Shown: one piece after another, positions 1 to 8,886 of the stretch
Layout: the number at the start of each line of letters is the position of its first letter
Numbering within the stretch: the first letter of the stretch is position 1
Assembly (NCBI RefSeq): GCF_900182595.1
Contig: NZ_FXTN01000002.1
Span: forward strand, 372,001-436,000
Direction: 5' to 3'
Source: Pedobacter westerhofensis
Lineage (GTDB): Bacteria > Bacteroidota > Bacteroidia > Sphingobacteriales > Sphingobacteriaceae
Length of the DNA: 64,000 bases
Notes under the pieces: generated by a model
What the model saw: the letters and a program-made list of their open reading frames with translations, nothing else
Told to the model about the DNA's origin: nothing
Database searches by the model: none
Translations under genes and position numbers: made by a program

Positions 1-1
1 C

Positions 2-91
2 CATACCTGGGACTACTGGGCCAATTCCATTTTTTACCATTTCCTGTTTTTCAGCAAGTACTTTAAAGCTGCTGCTGAAAAAGAGCGTTAG
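2..91 (+). CDS. C-terminal end of a putative esterase (partial)
   Basis: An open frame enters from the left edge and stops with TAG at 89-91. The 29 residues visible include HTWDYWANS followed by an aromatic stretch and a basic tail. A His-Thr-Trp-x-x-Trp segment at this position is typical of the C-terminus of Esterase D / enterochelin-esterase-like alpha/beta hydrolases (PF00756), where the His is the catalytic one. Such esterases often sit in Bacteroidota polysaccharide-use clusters, which fits the sugar permease and LacI regulator that follow. Only the tail is visible, so substrate and start are unknown and the family call rests on one short motif. Confidence 0.55.
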   Translation, partial: HTWDYWANSIFYHFLFFSKYFKAAAEKER

Positions 92-149
92 ATTTCAATA
101 AAATGAACATTTGAGTTATCTTGGGTAACCAAATTATAAGCCGCTCCTG

Positions 150-1373
150 ATGGATGTTAAACCCAAGTTTACCGAACGTAAGTATTTGTTGATCTTATTA
201 ACCATGGCCATACTATTCCTGTTGTGGGGATTGGCACTAACGCTGGGCGATGTATTAAACAAACATTTTCAAAACGTACTCCATGTGTCAAAATCGCGTT
301 CAGCATTGGTACAGCTATCAATGTTTGGGGCTTACGCCGTAATGGGCATTCCGGCAGGACTATTTATGAGAAAGTTCGGTTACAAAAATGGGCTGATGCT
401 TGGCCTTTTTTTATATGCTGCAGGCGCATTTTTGTTTATTCCCGCTGCCAATACGGCTTCATTTAATTTCTTCAGGCTCGCCTTATTTATTCTTGCCTGC
501 GGTCTGGCAACCCTGGAAACTGTAGCACATCCCCTTGTAGCCGCCTTGGGAGACCAGCGGACCAGCGACCAGCGGATTAACTTTGCCCAGGCTTTTAATG
601 GCCTTGGAGGAGTAATTGGCCCTCTGATAGGCAGTTACTTTATTCTGAAAGCTGGCCAGGAGCATTCCAGCGACCTGGTGTCAGTGAAGCACCTGTACAT
701 TGGTATAGGGACAGTAATTTTTTTGATAGGGATTGCCCTCACATTTCTTAAAATACCGCCGCTCCTGCACAACGCCCATGCTGCAACCGGAGCATCAATG
801 CCCGAAGGCAAAACTGTTAAGAAACTGTTTGCACACAAACACTTTGCTTTTGCCGTTGTTGCGCAATTGTTTAATGTGGCCGCACAAGGCGGAACCTGGG
901 CTTACTTTGTCAATTACGGACACGAAATCATGCATTTCAGCGATGAGAAGGCGGGATATTTCTTTTCGCTGAGCATGGTGATGATGGTGGGGGGCCGTAC
1001 GGCGGGCACCCTGATCATGCGTTATGTAGCGCCGCATAAGCTGCTGGCAGGCTTTGCATTATGTAATATCCTGATGTGCCTGATTGTGGCACAGGGCTTT
1101 GGCTGGATATCATTCATTGCATTACTCTTTATCAATTTCTTTTTCAGTATTATGTTCCCCACGATATTCAGTCTGGGGCTGAAAAATATGGGCAGCCAAA
1201 CACAGCAAGCCTCATCATTTATTGTGATGGGGGTAGTAGGGGGCGGAATATTTCCGCCGCTAATGGGGCTCATTGCCAACCACAATATAGCCAGTGCCTA
1301 TTACCTGCCTATCATATGTTATACAGTTATATTTTTGTTTGGCTATACTTATGAAAAGATAAAACCATTATAA
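150..1373 (+). CDS. FucP/GluP-like sugar:H+ symporter (MFS)
   Basis: A 407-residue integral membrane protein with about 12 hydrophobic segments, the usual size for the FucP family of the major facilitator superfamily. Two acidic residues known to matter in E. coli FucP (Asp46 in TM1, Glu135 in TM4) have counterparts here: Asp34 in ALTLGDVLNKHFQ and Glu123 in GLATLETVAHPLV, each offset by the same 12 residues. It probably imports a monosaccharide such as fucose, glucose or galactose with a proton; the sugar cannot be read from sequence. It lies between an esterase tail and a LacI regulator on the same strand, which suggests a small sugar-use cluster. The start ATG at 150 gives a short cytoplasmic N-terminus of about ten residues. 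Confidence 0.88.
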   Translation: MDVKPKFTERKYLLILLTMAILFLLWGLALTLGDVLNKHFQNVLHVSKSRSALVQLSMFGAYAVMGIPAGLFMRKFGYKNGLMLGLFLYAAGAFLFIPAANTASFNFFRLALFILACGLATLETVAHPLVAALGDQRTSDQRINFAQAFNGLGGVIGPLIGSYFILKAGQEHSSDLVSVKHLYIGIGTVIFLIGIALTFLKIPPLLHNAHAATGASMPEGKTVKKLFAHKHFAFAVVAQLFNVAAQGGTWAYFVNYGHEIMHFSDEKAGYFFSLSMVMMVGGRTAGTLIMRYVAPHKLLAGFALCNILMCLIVAQGFGWISFIALLFINFFFSIMFPTIFSLGLKNMGSQTQQASSFIVMGVVGGGIFPPLMGLIANHNIASAYYLPIICYTVIFLFGYTYEKIKPL

Positions 1374-1446
1374 GAACCGGGGATAATCAGAAGATAGTAA
1401 ACCGATTTAAAAGTAGTATAGGGGTTATTTAATAATAAATATGTTT

Positions 1447-1454
1447 TACCTTTG
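1447..1454 (+). promoter_or_regulatory. -7 element TACCTTTG before the lacI-family gene
   Basis: TACCTTTG matches the Bacteroidota -7 consensus TAnnTTTG exactly. No good -33 TTTG lies 18-22 bases upstream, so this is a half-supported promoter. Its last three bases form the TTG (1452-1454) that opens the longest frame of the following gene, which makes that TTG an unlikely translation start. Confidence 0.55.
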
Positions 1455-1469
1455 ATCATAAAACAGCAA

Positions 1470-2492
1470 TTGAAAAAAATATCAATAGCGGATATCGCCC
1501 GTGAGCTACATGTCTCAAAAACTACAGTATCGTTTATCCTAAACGGCCGCGCTGAAGAAAAACGGATCGGCAGGGAAGTTGTTGAACGGGTGCAAAAATT
1601 TATAGAGGAGGTAGGATACAGGCCTAATCCCCTTGCACAAAGCTTGCGCACGGGTAAGTCGAACATTATTGCATTGATGGTAGAAGATATTTCAAACCCT
1701 TTCTTTGCTTCTATTGCCCGTTTAATTGAAGACCGTGCCTATAAAAATGGATATAAAATTATTTATTGCAGCACGGATAATGATCCCGCAAAAACCCGCG
1801 ATCTGATCAGTATGTTTCGTGAAAGGCATGTTGATGGTTACATTATTGCTCCGCCGGAAGGTATAGAGGATGAAATCAGTGCTTTAATGAAGGCAAAGAT
1901 GCCTGTGGTATTGTTTGACAGACATTTGAATGATGTTAAAACTGATCTGGTTGAGATCGACAATATGTTCAGCACGTATAATGCCACAAAACATCTTACT
2001 GAGCAGGGCTTCAAAAAGATCGCCTACGTAACCTTTTCCTCAAACCAGTCGCAAATGCTGGCCCGTCTTGACGGATACAATAAAGCGCTTGAAGAAAGCG
2101 GTTACAAACCTTTTGTGAAAGAAATAGCTTTCAACCAAAACGACGACCTGATTATCGGCCCAATTACCGCCTTTCTCAAGAAAAACAAAAATCTTGATGC
2201 TGTTTTTTTTGGTACCAACCATGTGGGCACATGCGGACTACAGGTGATCACTGATCTGGGAATTCAGGTTCCTTCGGATCTTGCAGTAGTATCTTTTGAT
2301 GACTATAATGTATTTAAAATGCATTCCCCACCTGTAACGGCGATCTCCCAGCCAATAGAAGCAATTGCAGACAATGTAATTACTGTATTATTAAACCGGT
2401 TAAATACTTCCTCTCAGCACATCAGTTCACAATCCATCGTTTTGAAAACCGATCTGCATATCAGGGGATCTTCCCTTAGAGCAGCGCAGTAA
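1470..2492 (+). CDS. LacI/GalR-family transcriptional regulator
   Basis: A DNA-binding repressor or activator of sugar genes. The N-terminal helix-turn-helix SIADIARELHVSKTTVSFIL is classic LacI, followed by the hinge region (NPLAQSLRTGKS) and a periplasmic-binding-protein-like sensor domain (IIALMVEDISNPFFASIAR onward) to the C-terminus, 340 residues in all. Two in-frame TTG codons are possible starts, 1452 and 1470. I chose 1470 because the first overlaps a -7 promoter element and because starting at KKISIADIA puts the HTH at the usual distance from the N-terminus. It follows the FucP-like permease by about 100 bases and likely controls it and the neighbouring hydrolases; the effector sugar is unknown. 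Confidence 0.85.
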   Translation: MKKISIADIARELHVSKTTVSFILNGRAEEKRIGREVVERVQKFIEEVGYRPNPLAQSLRTGKSNIIALMVEDISNPFFASIARLIEDRAYKNGYKIIYCSTDNDPAKTRDLISMFRERHVDGYIIAPPEGIEDEISALMKAKMPVVLFDRHLNDVKTDLVEIDNMFSTYNATKHLTEQGFKKIAYVTFSSNQSQMLARLDGYNKALEESGYKPFVKEIAFNQNDDLIIGPITAFLKKNKNLDAVFFGTNHVGTCGLQVITDLGIQVPSDLAVVSFDDYNVFKMHSPPVTAISQPIEAIADNVITVLLNRLNTSSQHISSQSIVLKTDLHIRGSSLRAAQ

Positions 2493-2567
2493 CAAAGCTG
2501 ATTGATTTCCTTTTGGGCTCCTTAATGAAAGCAGAATTCTGTAGTTTAGAAATTCATTCTACCAGAT

Positions 2568-4655
2568 ATGAACTTCAGAACTCTATTTTTGATGGCAGTC
2601 CTTGTGGCTTCAATAACCTGTTCGCAGGCCCAGGTCAAGCTGGATGCCAGGCTGTTTAAAAATAACGGCGAAGCAAAAGTCACCCGGGAAAATCAATTGG
2701 TTGAAATTACATGGCCTACAGGTAACGCACAGTTTGGAAAAGTGCAATTTGATCTGTCTTCCGCTGCTCCCTTGTTCAGGCGAATCTCCTTAGGCACAAA
2801 AACGGAATCTGTTACGGTATCGGAAGGACTGGATCCCGTATTTTTGCTCAGCATAGGCAGGCGCGATCTGGTATCTCAGAACGGATGGAACATATTTTTT
2901 GATAAGGTGCCTTTGAAACCTTTTAAGATGTTCCCGGTTGTGCTTAAAAAAGATTCAATTTCTGTTGAAAGTACAGGCAGCCGGACAGTAGTCAGGATTG
3001 GAAAGCTTACTGCGGACCACTTTACCGGTGTCCTGGAGGTTACCTTTTATAATGGAAGTCCGCTGATTAATATCGCTGCTGTGATGTCTACCCAGGCTGA
3101 TGCGACCGCGATTGTATATGATGCGGGACTGGTCAGCAAAGTGCAAAAGTGGGAACAACTGTCATGGATCAATACAGAAGATTCATTGATGTCTTCTGCG
3201 GTTAAATATACCGACAGTGCCCATAATCTGGCTGTCAAGTACCGAAGTATCGCTGTTCAGGGCAAGACGGGGAGCATTGCCGTTTTCCCGGCACCCCATC
3301 AGTATTTTTATCCGCTTGATGAAGCGTTTAACCTCAGGTTTATCTGGTCTGGGAAGAATTACCGGAATAGTGTACCGGAATATGGGATCGGCATCCGCCA
3401 GGAGCTGCAGGGTGATCAGCGTTATGTGCCCTGGTTTAACGCCCCGCCGGGAACACAGCAACGTCTCAACTTCTTCTGCCTGCTCAGCAGAAAGGATAAT
3501 GCTGATGCCTTAAATGCAGTAAAGAAATTTACCAATGCTGACCGGTATGCCGCTATACCGGGGTTTAAAACCATGTCCAGCCATTTTCATAATGAATTTA
3601 TCATGAAGGTAGTACTGGCTAATCAGCCAGTACCGGATAAACCGGAGTTTGTAGAGGTGTTTAAGAGGATGGGAGTGGACATTGTCCACCTTGGGGAATT
3701 TCATTATACTGCGCATCCTCAGGGGCCTGATTCGTTACGCCTCAACGAACTGAAAGCCTTGTTTGAACAATGCCGGCGCTTATCTGGCAGCGACTTCCTG
3801 TTGCTGCCCGGCGAAGAACCCAATGAGTTTTTTGGGGGGCATTGGCTGCAGATCTTTCCCAAACCTGTGTATTGGGTGATGTCGCGCAGCAGCAGCCAGC
3901 CTTTTGTAGAGCAAAAGCCGGGTTTTGGTAAGGTATACCATGTTGGCGACAAAACTGAGATGCTTAAATTACTGCAGGAAGAGCAGGGGCTTGCCTGGAC
4001 GGCACATGCCCGTACCAAAGGTTCTGTGAATACCCCGGATGCTTATGCGCATGAAGATTTTTTCAAATCTGACCGATTTATGGGGGCTGCCTGGAAAGCG
4101 ATGCCGGCAGATCTTTCACAGCCCCGGCTCGGTAAGCGTGTGCTTGATCTGATGGATGATATGAACAACTGGGGAGAAAAGAAAACGGTGATTGCAGAAG
4201 CTGACTTGTTTTCTATCACCCGGCAGAACGAGATGTACGCCCATATGAATGTGAATTACATGATGCTTGACCGTCTGCCCAAGTATGATAATGGTTGGAA
4301 AGCGTTGCTGAAGACCATGCAGCAGGGAAAATTCTTTAGCACCACCGGAGAAGTACTGATCCATGAACTGAAGGTAAACGGAAAGTTGAGCGGTGAAAGC
4401 GTCCTGTTAAACACAGCGGGTACAGCGGATGTCCGCTTAAAACTGAGCTGGACCTTTCCGCTGAACTTTATTGAGCTGATATCAGGTGACGGCAAAAAGG
4501 TATACCGCGAGAAAATTGACCTGAGGTATACCAAAGCTTACGGCACTGAACAGTTTAAGTTTCAGTCACGCCTAAAAGGCAGGAAGTGGATGCGCATTGA
4601 AGTTTGGGACGCTGCAGTAAACGGTGCCTTTAGCCAGACATTCTATTTGAAATAA
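2568..4655 (+). CDS. Secreted protein with a PHP/CehA-like metallohydrolase region
   Basis: A 695-residue protein with an N-terminal signal peptide ending near CSQAQ (residue 22). The first ~330 residues look beta-rich and I cannot assign them. The middle part has histidine and acidic motifs reminiscent of PHP-fold CehA/McbA-type metallohydrolases: VHLGEFHYTAHPQ, LLPGEEPNEFFGGHW, AWTAHARTKGS and later VIAEADLF. The C-terminal ~110 residues look like a beta domain. It follows the LacI regulator in a carbohydrate-type cluster, so a role in sugar or ester processing outside the cytoplasm is plausible but inferred. No near-consensus promoter was seen in the 75-base gap before it; a TAGTTTAG at 2542-2549 is one base off consensus. 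Substrate unknown. Confidence 0.6.
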   Translation: MNFRTLFLMAVLVASITCSQAQVKLDARLFKNNGEAKVTRENQLVEITWPTGNAQFGKVQFDLSSAAPLFRRISLGTKTESVTVSEGLDPVFLLSIGRRDLVSQNGWNIFFDKVPLKPFKMFPVVLKKDSISVESTGSRTVVRIGKLTADHFTGVLEVTFYNGSPLINIAAVMSTQADATAIVYDAGLVSKVQKWEQLSWINTEDSLMSSAVKYTDSAHNLAVKYRSIAVQGKTGSIAVFPAPHQYFYPLDEAFNLRFIWSGKNYRNSVPEYGIGIRQELQGDQRYVPWFNAPPGTQQRLNFFCLLSRKDNADALNAVKKFTNADRYAAIPGFKTMSSHFHNEFIMKVVLANQPVPDKPEFVEVFKRMGVDIVHLGEFHYTAHPQGPDSLRLNELKALFEQCRRLSGSDFLLLPGEEPNEFFGGHWLQIFPKPVYWVMSRSSSQPFVEQKPGFGKVYHVGDKTEMLKLLQEEQGLAWTAHARTKGSVNTPDAYAHEDFFKSDRFMGAAWKAMPADLSQPRLGKRVLDLMDDMNNWGEKKTVIAEADLFSITRQNEMYAHMNVNYMMLDRLPKYDNGWKALLKTMQQGKFFSTTGEVLIHELKVNGKLSGESVLLNTAGTADVRLKLSWTFPLNFIELISGDGKKVYREKIDLRYTKAYGTEQFKFQSRLKGRKWMRIEVWDAAVNGAFSQTFYLK

Positions 4656-4683
4656 AAAGCTTTAAACCTGGATTTACCGCTAA

Positions 4684-4715
4684 TCACCGGCACAAGTTTG
4701 AACCTGTGCCGGTGA
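4684..4715. terminator. Bidirectional hairpin between convergent genes
   Basis: An 11-bp perfect stem (arms 4684-4694 and 4705-4715, core CACCGGCACA) with a 10-base loop lies between the secreted hydrolase gene and the oppositely oriented SDR gene. The GC-rich stem and its position between two stop codons suggest termination from both sides. The T-tract is weak on either strand. Confidence 0.6.
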
Positions 4716-4723
4716 ATAAAAGA

Positions 4724-5476
4724 TTATTTAGCTAAGTAGGTCATGCCGCCATCAACAAGAAGTTCGGAGCCAAGCAGGAAAGACGAATCTTCAGAAGCCA
4801 GGAAAACTGCAGTTTTACCAATATCTGATGGCTGCCCGATCCTGCCTATTGGCATTACAGCTGCAAACTGTGATTTCATAGCGTCGATATGTTCTGCAGG
4901 AACGAATTTGTCAAATGCGGGAGTGTCTGTAGTACCCGGAGTGATTACATTTACCCTGATCTTTCTTTCCAGCAAATCGTTTGAAAAGCTTTTCGCCAAA
5001 AAGATTACTGCAGCTTTTGCAGCGCCGTAGAGCCCAAACGATGGGTATGCCCGATGTGCAGCATTTGACCCGATCAAAATGATCGACCCTCCATCATTCA
5101 TATAAGGCAGCGCTTTTTGTACAGTGAAGTAAACGCTTTTCAGGTTAAGGTCCATGCTTTTATCGTAATCAGCTTCGCTCATATCTGCTACAGTGCCGAT
5201 TGTTCCTGCACCGGCATTGGCTACCAGTACATCTATTTTACCAAATTTTTCGGCGGTATCTTTAAATACTCTTTCTAAATCGCCGAGGTCAGTTACATCT
5301 GCATTGATAGCTACAAAGTCATTGCCCAGCTGAGCAGCTGCATTTTCCAAAGTTTCGTGATTTCTGCCAACAATAGCTCCGGCAGCTCCTTCATTTTTAA
5401 ATGCTTCGGCAATTCCAAATCCAATACCGCTATTTCCGCCTGTAATTACGGCTACTTTGTTCTTTAATTTACTCAT
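4724..5476 (-). CDS. SDR-family NAD(P)-dependent oxidoreductase
   Basis: A 250-residue short-chain dehydrogenase. The Rossmann dinucleotide motif TGGNSGIG lies at residues 12-19, the NAG motif near 87, and the catalytic triad is Ser137, Tyr150 and Lys154 (YGAAK), with the C-terminal VDGGM typical of classical SDRs. ATG at 5476 is preferred over the one four codons upstream because homologues begin just before the first beta strand (MSKLKNKVAVITGG). It lies 92 bases downstream of a Crp/Fnr regulator on the same strand; such pairs are common in Bacteroidota, where the regulator may control the reductase. Substrate unknown. Confidence 0.88.
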   Translation of the reverse strand: MSKLKNKVAVITGGNSGIGFGIAEAFKNEGAAGAIVGRNHETLENAAAQLGNDFVAINADVTDLGDLERVFKDTAEKFGKIDVLVANAGAGTIGTVADMSEADYDKSMDLNLKSVYFTVQKALPYMNDGGSIILIGSNAAHRAYPSFGLYGAAKAAVIFLAKSFSNDLLERKIRVNVITPGTTDTPAFDKFVPAEHIDAMKSQFAAVMPIGRIGQPSDIGKTAVFLASEDSSFLLGSELLVDGGMTYLAK

Positions 5477-5568
5477 GATCTTTATCATTTAATGTTAATC
5501 CAAAGATGCGGCGGTGCGGCGACCTGCATCTTATGAAAAGTCATTAAATACACATGATAAATGTCAAT

Positions 5569-6156
5569 CTATTTTAAGGAATTCTTCCTGATCCGGCTCA
5601 GGGTTTCCGGTGTTAAACCCAGGTAGGAGGCAATTAAATTCTGAGGGAAGCGCTTTATGAAGTGGGGGTAATCGTTAACAAGTTCCTGAAAGCGTTCTTC
5701 GCCGGTTTGGCTGATGGAAGACTGCATTCTTTTGTGGGTAGCAATGGTGTTATTCTGGCTAAGCACGTTTTGCATCGCTGAAAAGGCAGGAATCGGCTTG
5801 ATGAATTCCTCTACCAGGCCATGGGTTATTTGTAGGATCTCCATATCCTCCAGCGCTTCTATGTTAAAACGGCTTGGTGTCAATTTGTAAAAACTTTCAA
5901 AATCGGTCAGCCACCAGTTTTCAACACTTAATTTTAAGATATGCTCATGTCCTTTTTCATCTACCGTAAAGGTCTTGGCGGCCCCTTTCACAATGAAGCC
6001 GGTATATTTACATACATCCCCCTCCTGTAAAAAGTATTGTCGCTTCCGGATTCTTTTTGGTTTAAAATGTGTGGTAAATATTTGCTTATCATCCGCTGAA
6101 AGCGTTTTGCCGGAAAGATTTTGAACGTAATCGAAGAGCGCTTGATAATTGTGCAT
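5569..6156 (-). CDS. Crp/Fnr-family transcriptional regulator
   Basis: A 195-residue protein with a cyclic-nucleotide-binding-like beta-roll at about residues 25-115 (QYFLQEGDVCKYTGFIVKGA) and a winged HTH at the C-terminus (NLIASYLGLTPETLSRIRK). This short Crp-type family is very common in Bacteroidota and lacks the Fnr iron-sulfur cysteines, so the ligand is unknown. It is followed by an SDR gene on the same strand, a probable target or operon partner. A -7 element lies 27 bases upstream of its ATG. Confidence 0.85.
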   Translation of the reverse strand: MHNYQALFDYVQNLSGKTLSADDKQIFTTHFKPKRIRKRQYFLQEGDVCKYTGFIVKGAAKTFTVDEKGHEHILKLSVENWWLTDFESFYKLTPSRFNIEALEDMEILQITHGLVEEFIKPIPAFSAMQNVLSQNNTIATHKRMQSSISQTGEERFQELVNDYPHFIKRFPQNLIASYLGLTPETLSRIRKNSLK

Positions 6157-6182
6157 GCTTAGTGTCTTTGAAGAGAATCCAT

Positions 6183-6190
6183 CAAAAATA
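6183..6190 (-). promoter_or_regulatory. -7 element of the Crp/Fnr-family gene
   Basis: Read on the minus strand this is TATTTTTG, an exact TAnnTTTG match, placing transcription start about 20 bases before the ATG at 6156. No matching -33 TTTG is present; the upstream side is taken by the tRNA-Ser terminator hairpin. Confidence 0.45.
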
Positions 6191-6199
6191 AGAATTAAA

Positions 6200-6240
6200 C
6201 TTAAAAAGCCTGCTAATCGTTAGATTGCAGGCTTTTTAAG
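6200..6240 (-). terminator. Terminator of tRNA-Ser
   Basis: A perfect 14-bp stem (arms 6200-6213 and 6227-6240, core AAAAAGCCTGC) with a 13-base loop, followed on the minus strand by a T-rich stretch. It starts ten bases after the tRNA 3' end, so it is most likely the tRNA terminator. Confidence 0.75.
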
Positions 6241-6249
6241 CTATTTCAG

Positions 6250-6336
6250 CGGAGGAAGAGGGATTCGAACCCTCGGTACCGTTGCCAGTACGACAGTTTA
6301 GCAAACTGTTCCTTTCGGCCACTCAGGCATCCCTCC
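6250..6336 (-). tRNA. tRNA-Ser (anticodon GCT)
   Basis: An 87-base class II tRNA on the minus strand. The acceptor stem pairs GGAGGGA with TTCCTCC (one G-T wobble), with discriminator G at 6250. The anticodon loop reads TTGCTAA, giving GCT, which decodes AGC/AGU serine codons. The long variable arm (about 6274-6289) and the TTCGAAT T-loop are as expected for tRNA-Ser. CCA is not encoded. A promoter lies about 30-60 bases upstream and a terminator directly downstream, so it is a single-tRNA unit. Confidence 0.95.
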
Positions 6337-6367
6337 GTTTAAAATTGTTACCCGTTTTTCGGGATTG

Positions 6368-6397
6368 CAAATATAGCAATTCAAACATATTTGCAAA
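6368..6397 (-). promoter_or_regulatory. Promoter of tRNA-Ser
   Basis: On the minus strand: -33 TTTG (6397-6394), an 18-base spacer, then -7 TATATTTG (6375-6368). Both elements match the Bacteroidota consensus exactly. The start of transcription would fall near 6362, about 25 bases before the mature tRNA 5' end. It overlaps the space just after the PgpH-like stop codon. Confidence 0.75.
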
Positions 6398-6404
6398 AAT
6401 TATT

Positions 6405-8483
6405 TTACACGTTTTGCAGGTAATCTATACGTACATGATAGATGCTCATGAGCATTGTCTTGAATATCAGCTTTATAGTTTCGAGATCTTTTAGCGTTAA
6501 ATCGCAATTATCTAATTGATTTTGTTCCAATTTGTAGTTTATGATGCGTTCTACGAGGTCATTTATGTTTTGGGCATCCGGATTTTTGATACTTCTTGAT
6601 GCCGCTTCTACCGAATCTGCCAGCATTAACACCCCCGTTTCCTTAGAAAATGGAATAGGGCCGGGGTATCTGAAGATATTTTCATCAACAAACTTTTCCG
6701 GTGAATTTTTAAGAAAAGACTGGTAGAAAAAGTCTACACGGGTATTACCATGGTGCGTCCTGATGAAGTCGATCACACTTTCCGGCAACTGATGCTTCCT
6801 GGTGATCTCAATGCCTTTGTGCACATGCTTAATGATGATCTGGGCACTTTGTTCATAAGGCAGCTTATCATGCGGGCTGAGGGAGGTATTCTGGTTTTCG
6901 ATAAAATACTGCGGGTTTTCAATTTTACCGATATCGTGGTAAAGCGCTCCGGCCCTAACCAGTAACGAGTTTCCGCCGATCTTAAATATCGCTGCTTCTG
7001 CCAGATTAGCTACCTGCAGCGAATGCTGAAACGTTCCCGGTGCTTTGAAAGCGAGCTCTCGCAGTAGTTTGTTATTCGTATTCGTCAGCTCGATCAGTGC
7101 CACATCAGAGGTAATACCAAACACACGTTCAAAAGCATAAATCAGCGGGTAGGCCAGCAGCGACAGCAGTACGCTGATTACAAAAGGCACAAAGTTGATC
7201 CATTCAATCTCCTGAAACGATCCTTCGCGCAGCAGTGCAATACCAAGAAAACAGATAAAGTAAGCGCTGAGGATAAACATTGCTGAAAGCAGCAGCTGTT
7301 CCCTCTTGATCAGGTTTCTGATACTGTAGATCGCCACCATTCCGGCAGTAGTTTCGTAAAATACAAACTCAAAGCTGTTGGGCACAAAGAACCCGGCAAT
7401 CAGGATCACCAGTAAATGCAGGTACAGCGCCAGCCTGGTGTCAAATAGTATCCTGATAATAATAGGAACGATACAGAAGGGGATATAATAGACACTTGGC
7501 AGGTTTAACTTGATGGACCAGGTTAAGGCCAGCAGCATCGTAGTGATCACCAGAAGGAGCAGGCTGAGTTGTCTGTTATCAGCAAAGATATCTTTCCTGA
7601 ACATGTATAGAAATACCATTTGCAGGCTCAATACAAATGCCACCAGTAGTATTTGTCCCAGGTAAACCAGTTTACTGTCACCAATAGTTTTAGTTTGGGC
7701 TTCGTATGTTTCTTTAAAGGATTGCAGTTTCTGGTAAGCTTCGTCATCGATCACATTGTTTTTAGCGATGATCACCTCTCCCTTTTGTACCATCCCCCGT
7801 GTGGTAGAGAGGCTGTTGATGGTATTGTCCTGCACAATTGCAGTCAGCTTCTCATCAAATACAATATTTGGCTGCAGGTGATCTTCAACAAGGTTCATCA
7901 CCACTTCCTTTTCTTTCAGGTTCACTGAAGTAAAAGTATTGTTAAAATAATCCAGTGCGCTTTGGACAGTGAAAACATCCTGGGTACTTACAGTTGTAGA
8001 GATGTTATTATCGAGCAATGAGATATCGTAAAAATTTTTGCCCTTCTGGTGTTTGGGATTGGTAGCCACGATCCCTTTATCGTAGATACTTTTGAGCAAT
8101 CTCAGGGAAGTGGCCTTGGTAAACTCCTTGCCTTCTTCAGGAAAAGTATTGCCACGCCATTTGACATCAAATTCATTTGAATAGGCTTCTTCCACATTGT
8201 TAAACAGATCACGGTCGTAGCGGTAGATCGGGAGAACGTTTTCCAAGGCATCTTTCTTGTCTGTATTCACCTGCGGGCTCGTTTTCAGGATCGCAAAACT
8301 GAATGGTGATATCAGGTCCTTATTTAGCCAGATTCTTCCTTTTTGAAATTCGTATCTGAAGCGGGGCTGTTTAGGCAGGAAAAAAGTAATGATAAGTACA
8401 GTAAGCGCCATCATAATATATTTAATATTAGAGGAGTACTTTCTGTAGAGGATCCTGTGAGAGTTCTTTTTGATCTTAGCCAA
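6405..8483 (-). CDS. 7TM-HD family phosphohydrolase, PgpH-like c-di-AMP phosphodiesterase
   Basis: A 692-residue membrane protein with the full 7TM-HD (YqfF/PgpH) layout: an N-terminal membrane anchor (~21-36), an extracytoplasmic domain (~40-270), about seven membrane segments (~273-450), then a cytoplasmic HD domain. The HD motif residues are visible: His487 in TFQHSLQVA, His516-Asp517 in LYHDIGKI, and further histidines in KHVHKG and RTHHGN. In Firmicutes PgpH hydrolyses c-di-AMP; the same role is likely here but inferred. It is a monocistronic minus-strand gene. Potassium transporters Kup and a CPA2 antiporter elsewhere in the window are possible downstream targets of c-di-AMP signalling. 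Confidence 0.87.
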   Translation of the reverse strand: MAKIKKNSHRILYRKYSSNIKYIMMALTVLIITFFLPKQPRFRYEFQKGRIWLNKDLISPFSFAILKTSPQVNTDKKDALENVLPIYRYDRDLFNNVEEAYSNEFDVKWRGNTFPEEGKEFTKATSLRLLKSIYDKGIVATNPKHQKGKNFYDISLLDNNISTTVSTQDVFTVQSALDYFNNTFTSVNLKEKEVVMNLVEDHLQPNIVFDEKLTAIVQDNTINSLSTTRGMVQKGEVIIAKNNVIDDEAYQKLQSFKETYEAQTKTIGDSKLVYLGQILLVAFVLSLQMVFLYMFRKDIFADNRQLSLLLLVITTMLLALTWSIKLNLPSVYYIPFCIVPIIIRILFDTRLALYLHLLVILIAGFFVPNSFEFVFYETTAGMVAIYSIRNLIKREQLLLSAMFILSAYFICFLGIALLREGSFQEIEWINFVPFVISVLLSLLAYPLIYAFERVFGITSDVALIELTNTNNKLLRELAFKAPGTFQHSLQVANLAEAAIFKIGGNSLLVRAGALYHDIGKIENPQYFIENQNTSLSPHDKLPYEQSAQIIIKHVHKGIEITRKHQLPESVIDFIRTHHGNTRVDFFYQSFLKNSPEKFVDENIFRYPGPIPFSKETGVLMLADSVEAASRSIKNPDAQNINDLVERIINYKLEQNQLDNCDLTLKDLETIKLIFKTMLMSIYHVRIDYLQNV

Positions 8484-8502
8484 AATGATAAAATTGATTT
8501 GT

Positions 8503-8510
8503 CAAAAATA
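8503..8510 (-). promoter_or_regulatory. -7 element of the PgpH-like gene
   Basis: Minus-strand TATTTTTG, an exact TAnnTTTG match, 20 bases before the ATG at 8483. No clear -33 partner was seen at the usual spacing. Confidence 0.45.
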
Positions 8511-8525
8511 AGATTTTTTATTTAA

Positions 8526-8831
8526 GGTCTTTCTCTCCGGATGACGGTTTTAAATGAAGAGGCAAATTAAACAAACGATCTGATTTTAAATTAAATTGTA
8601 AACTTAAAACACTGGCAGCGACGCTTTGTTATATGCAGCAAACAAATTAGTTTGAGCGCTGTCTGCTTACCTGAGTAAAAGTAACAAATATCACCAGGAA
8701 TACTTGCTAAATGAGCCTTTCTGATAAAATGTTTACCGGCTGATGCTCAGGGCAGGAGAGAAGAAAATTTCAGGATGAAAAAATCCGCAGAAATTTGTTT
8801 TACGTAGGTATACACAGAACTTCAAATAATG
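8526..8831. other. Intergenic stretch without recognised gene
   Basis: About 300 bases between the PgpH-like gene and the promoter of the microprotein gene. I see no open frame with protein-like composition on either strand, no tRNA and no strong hairpin. It is AT-rich and may hold upstream control sequence for the divergent genes. Confidence 0.5.
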
Positions 8832-8862
8832 TTTGGATTATTTAAAAAAATATTTACCTTCG
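8832..8862 (+). promoter_or_regulatory. Promoter of the 23-codon microprotein gene
   Basis: TTTG at 8832-8835, exactly 19 bases of spacer, then TACCTTCG at 8855-8862 (one mismatch from TAnnTTTG). Transcription would start near 8868, about 20 bases before the ATG at 8887. Confidence 0.65.
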
Positions 8863-8886
8863 AACACTAACCAAAAAATTAACGGT

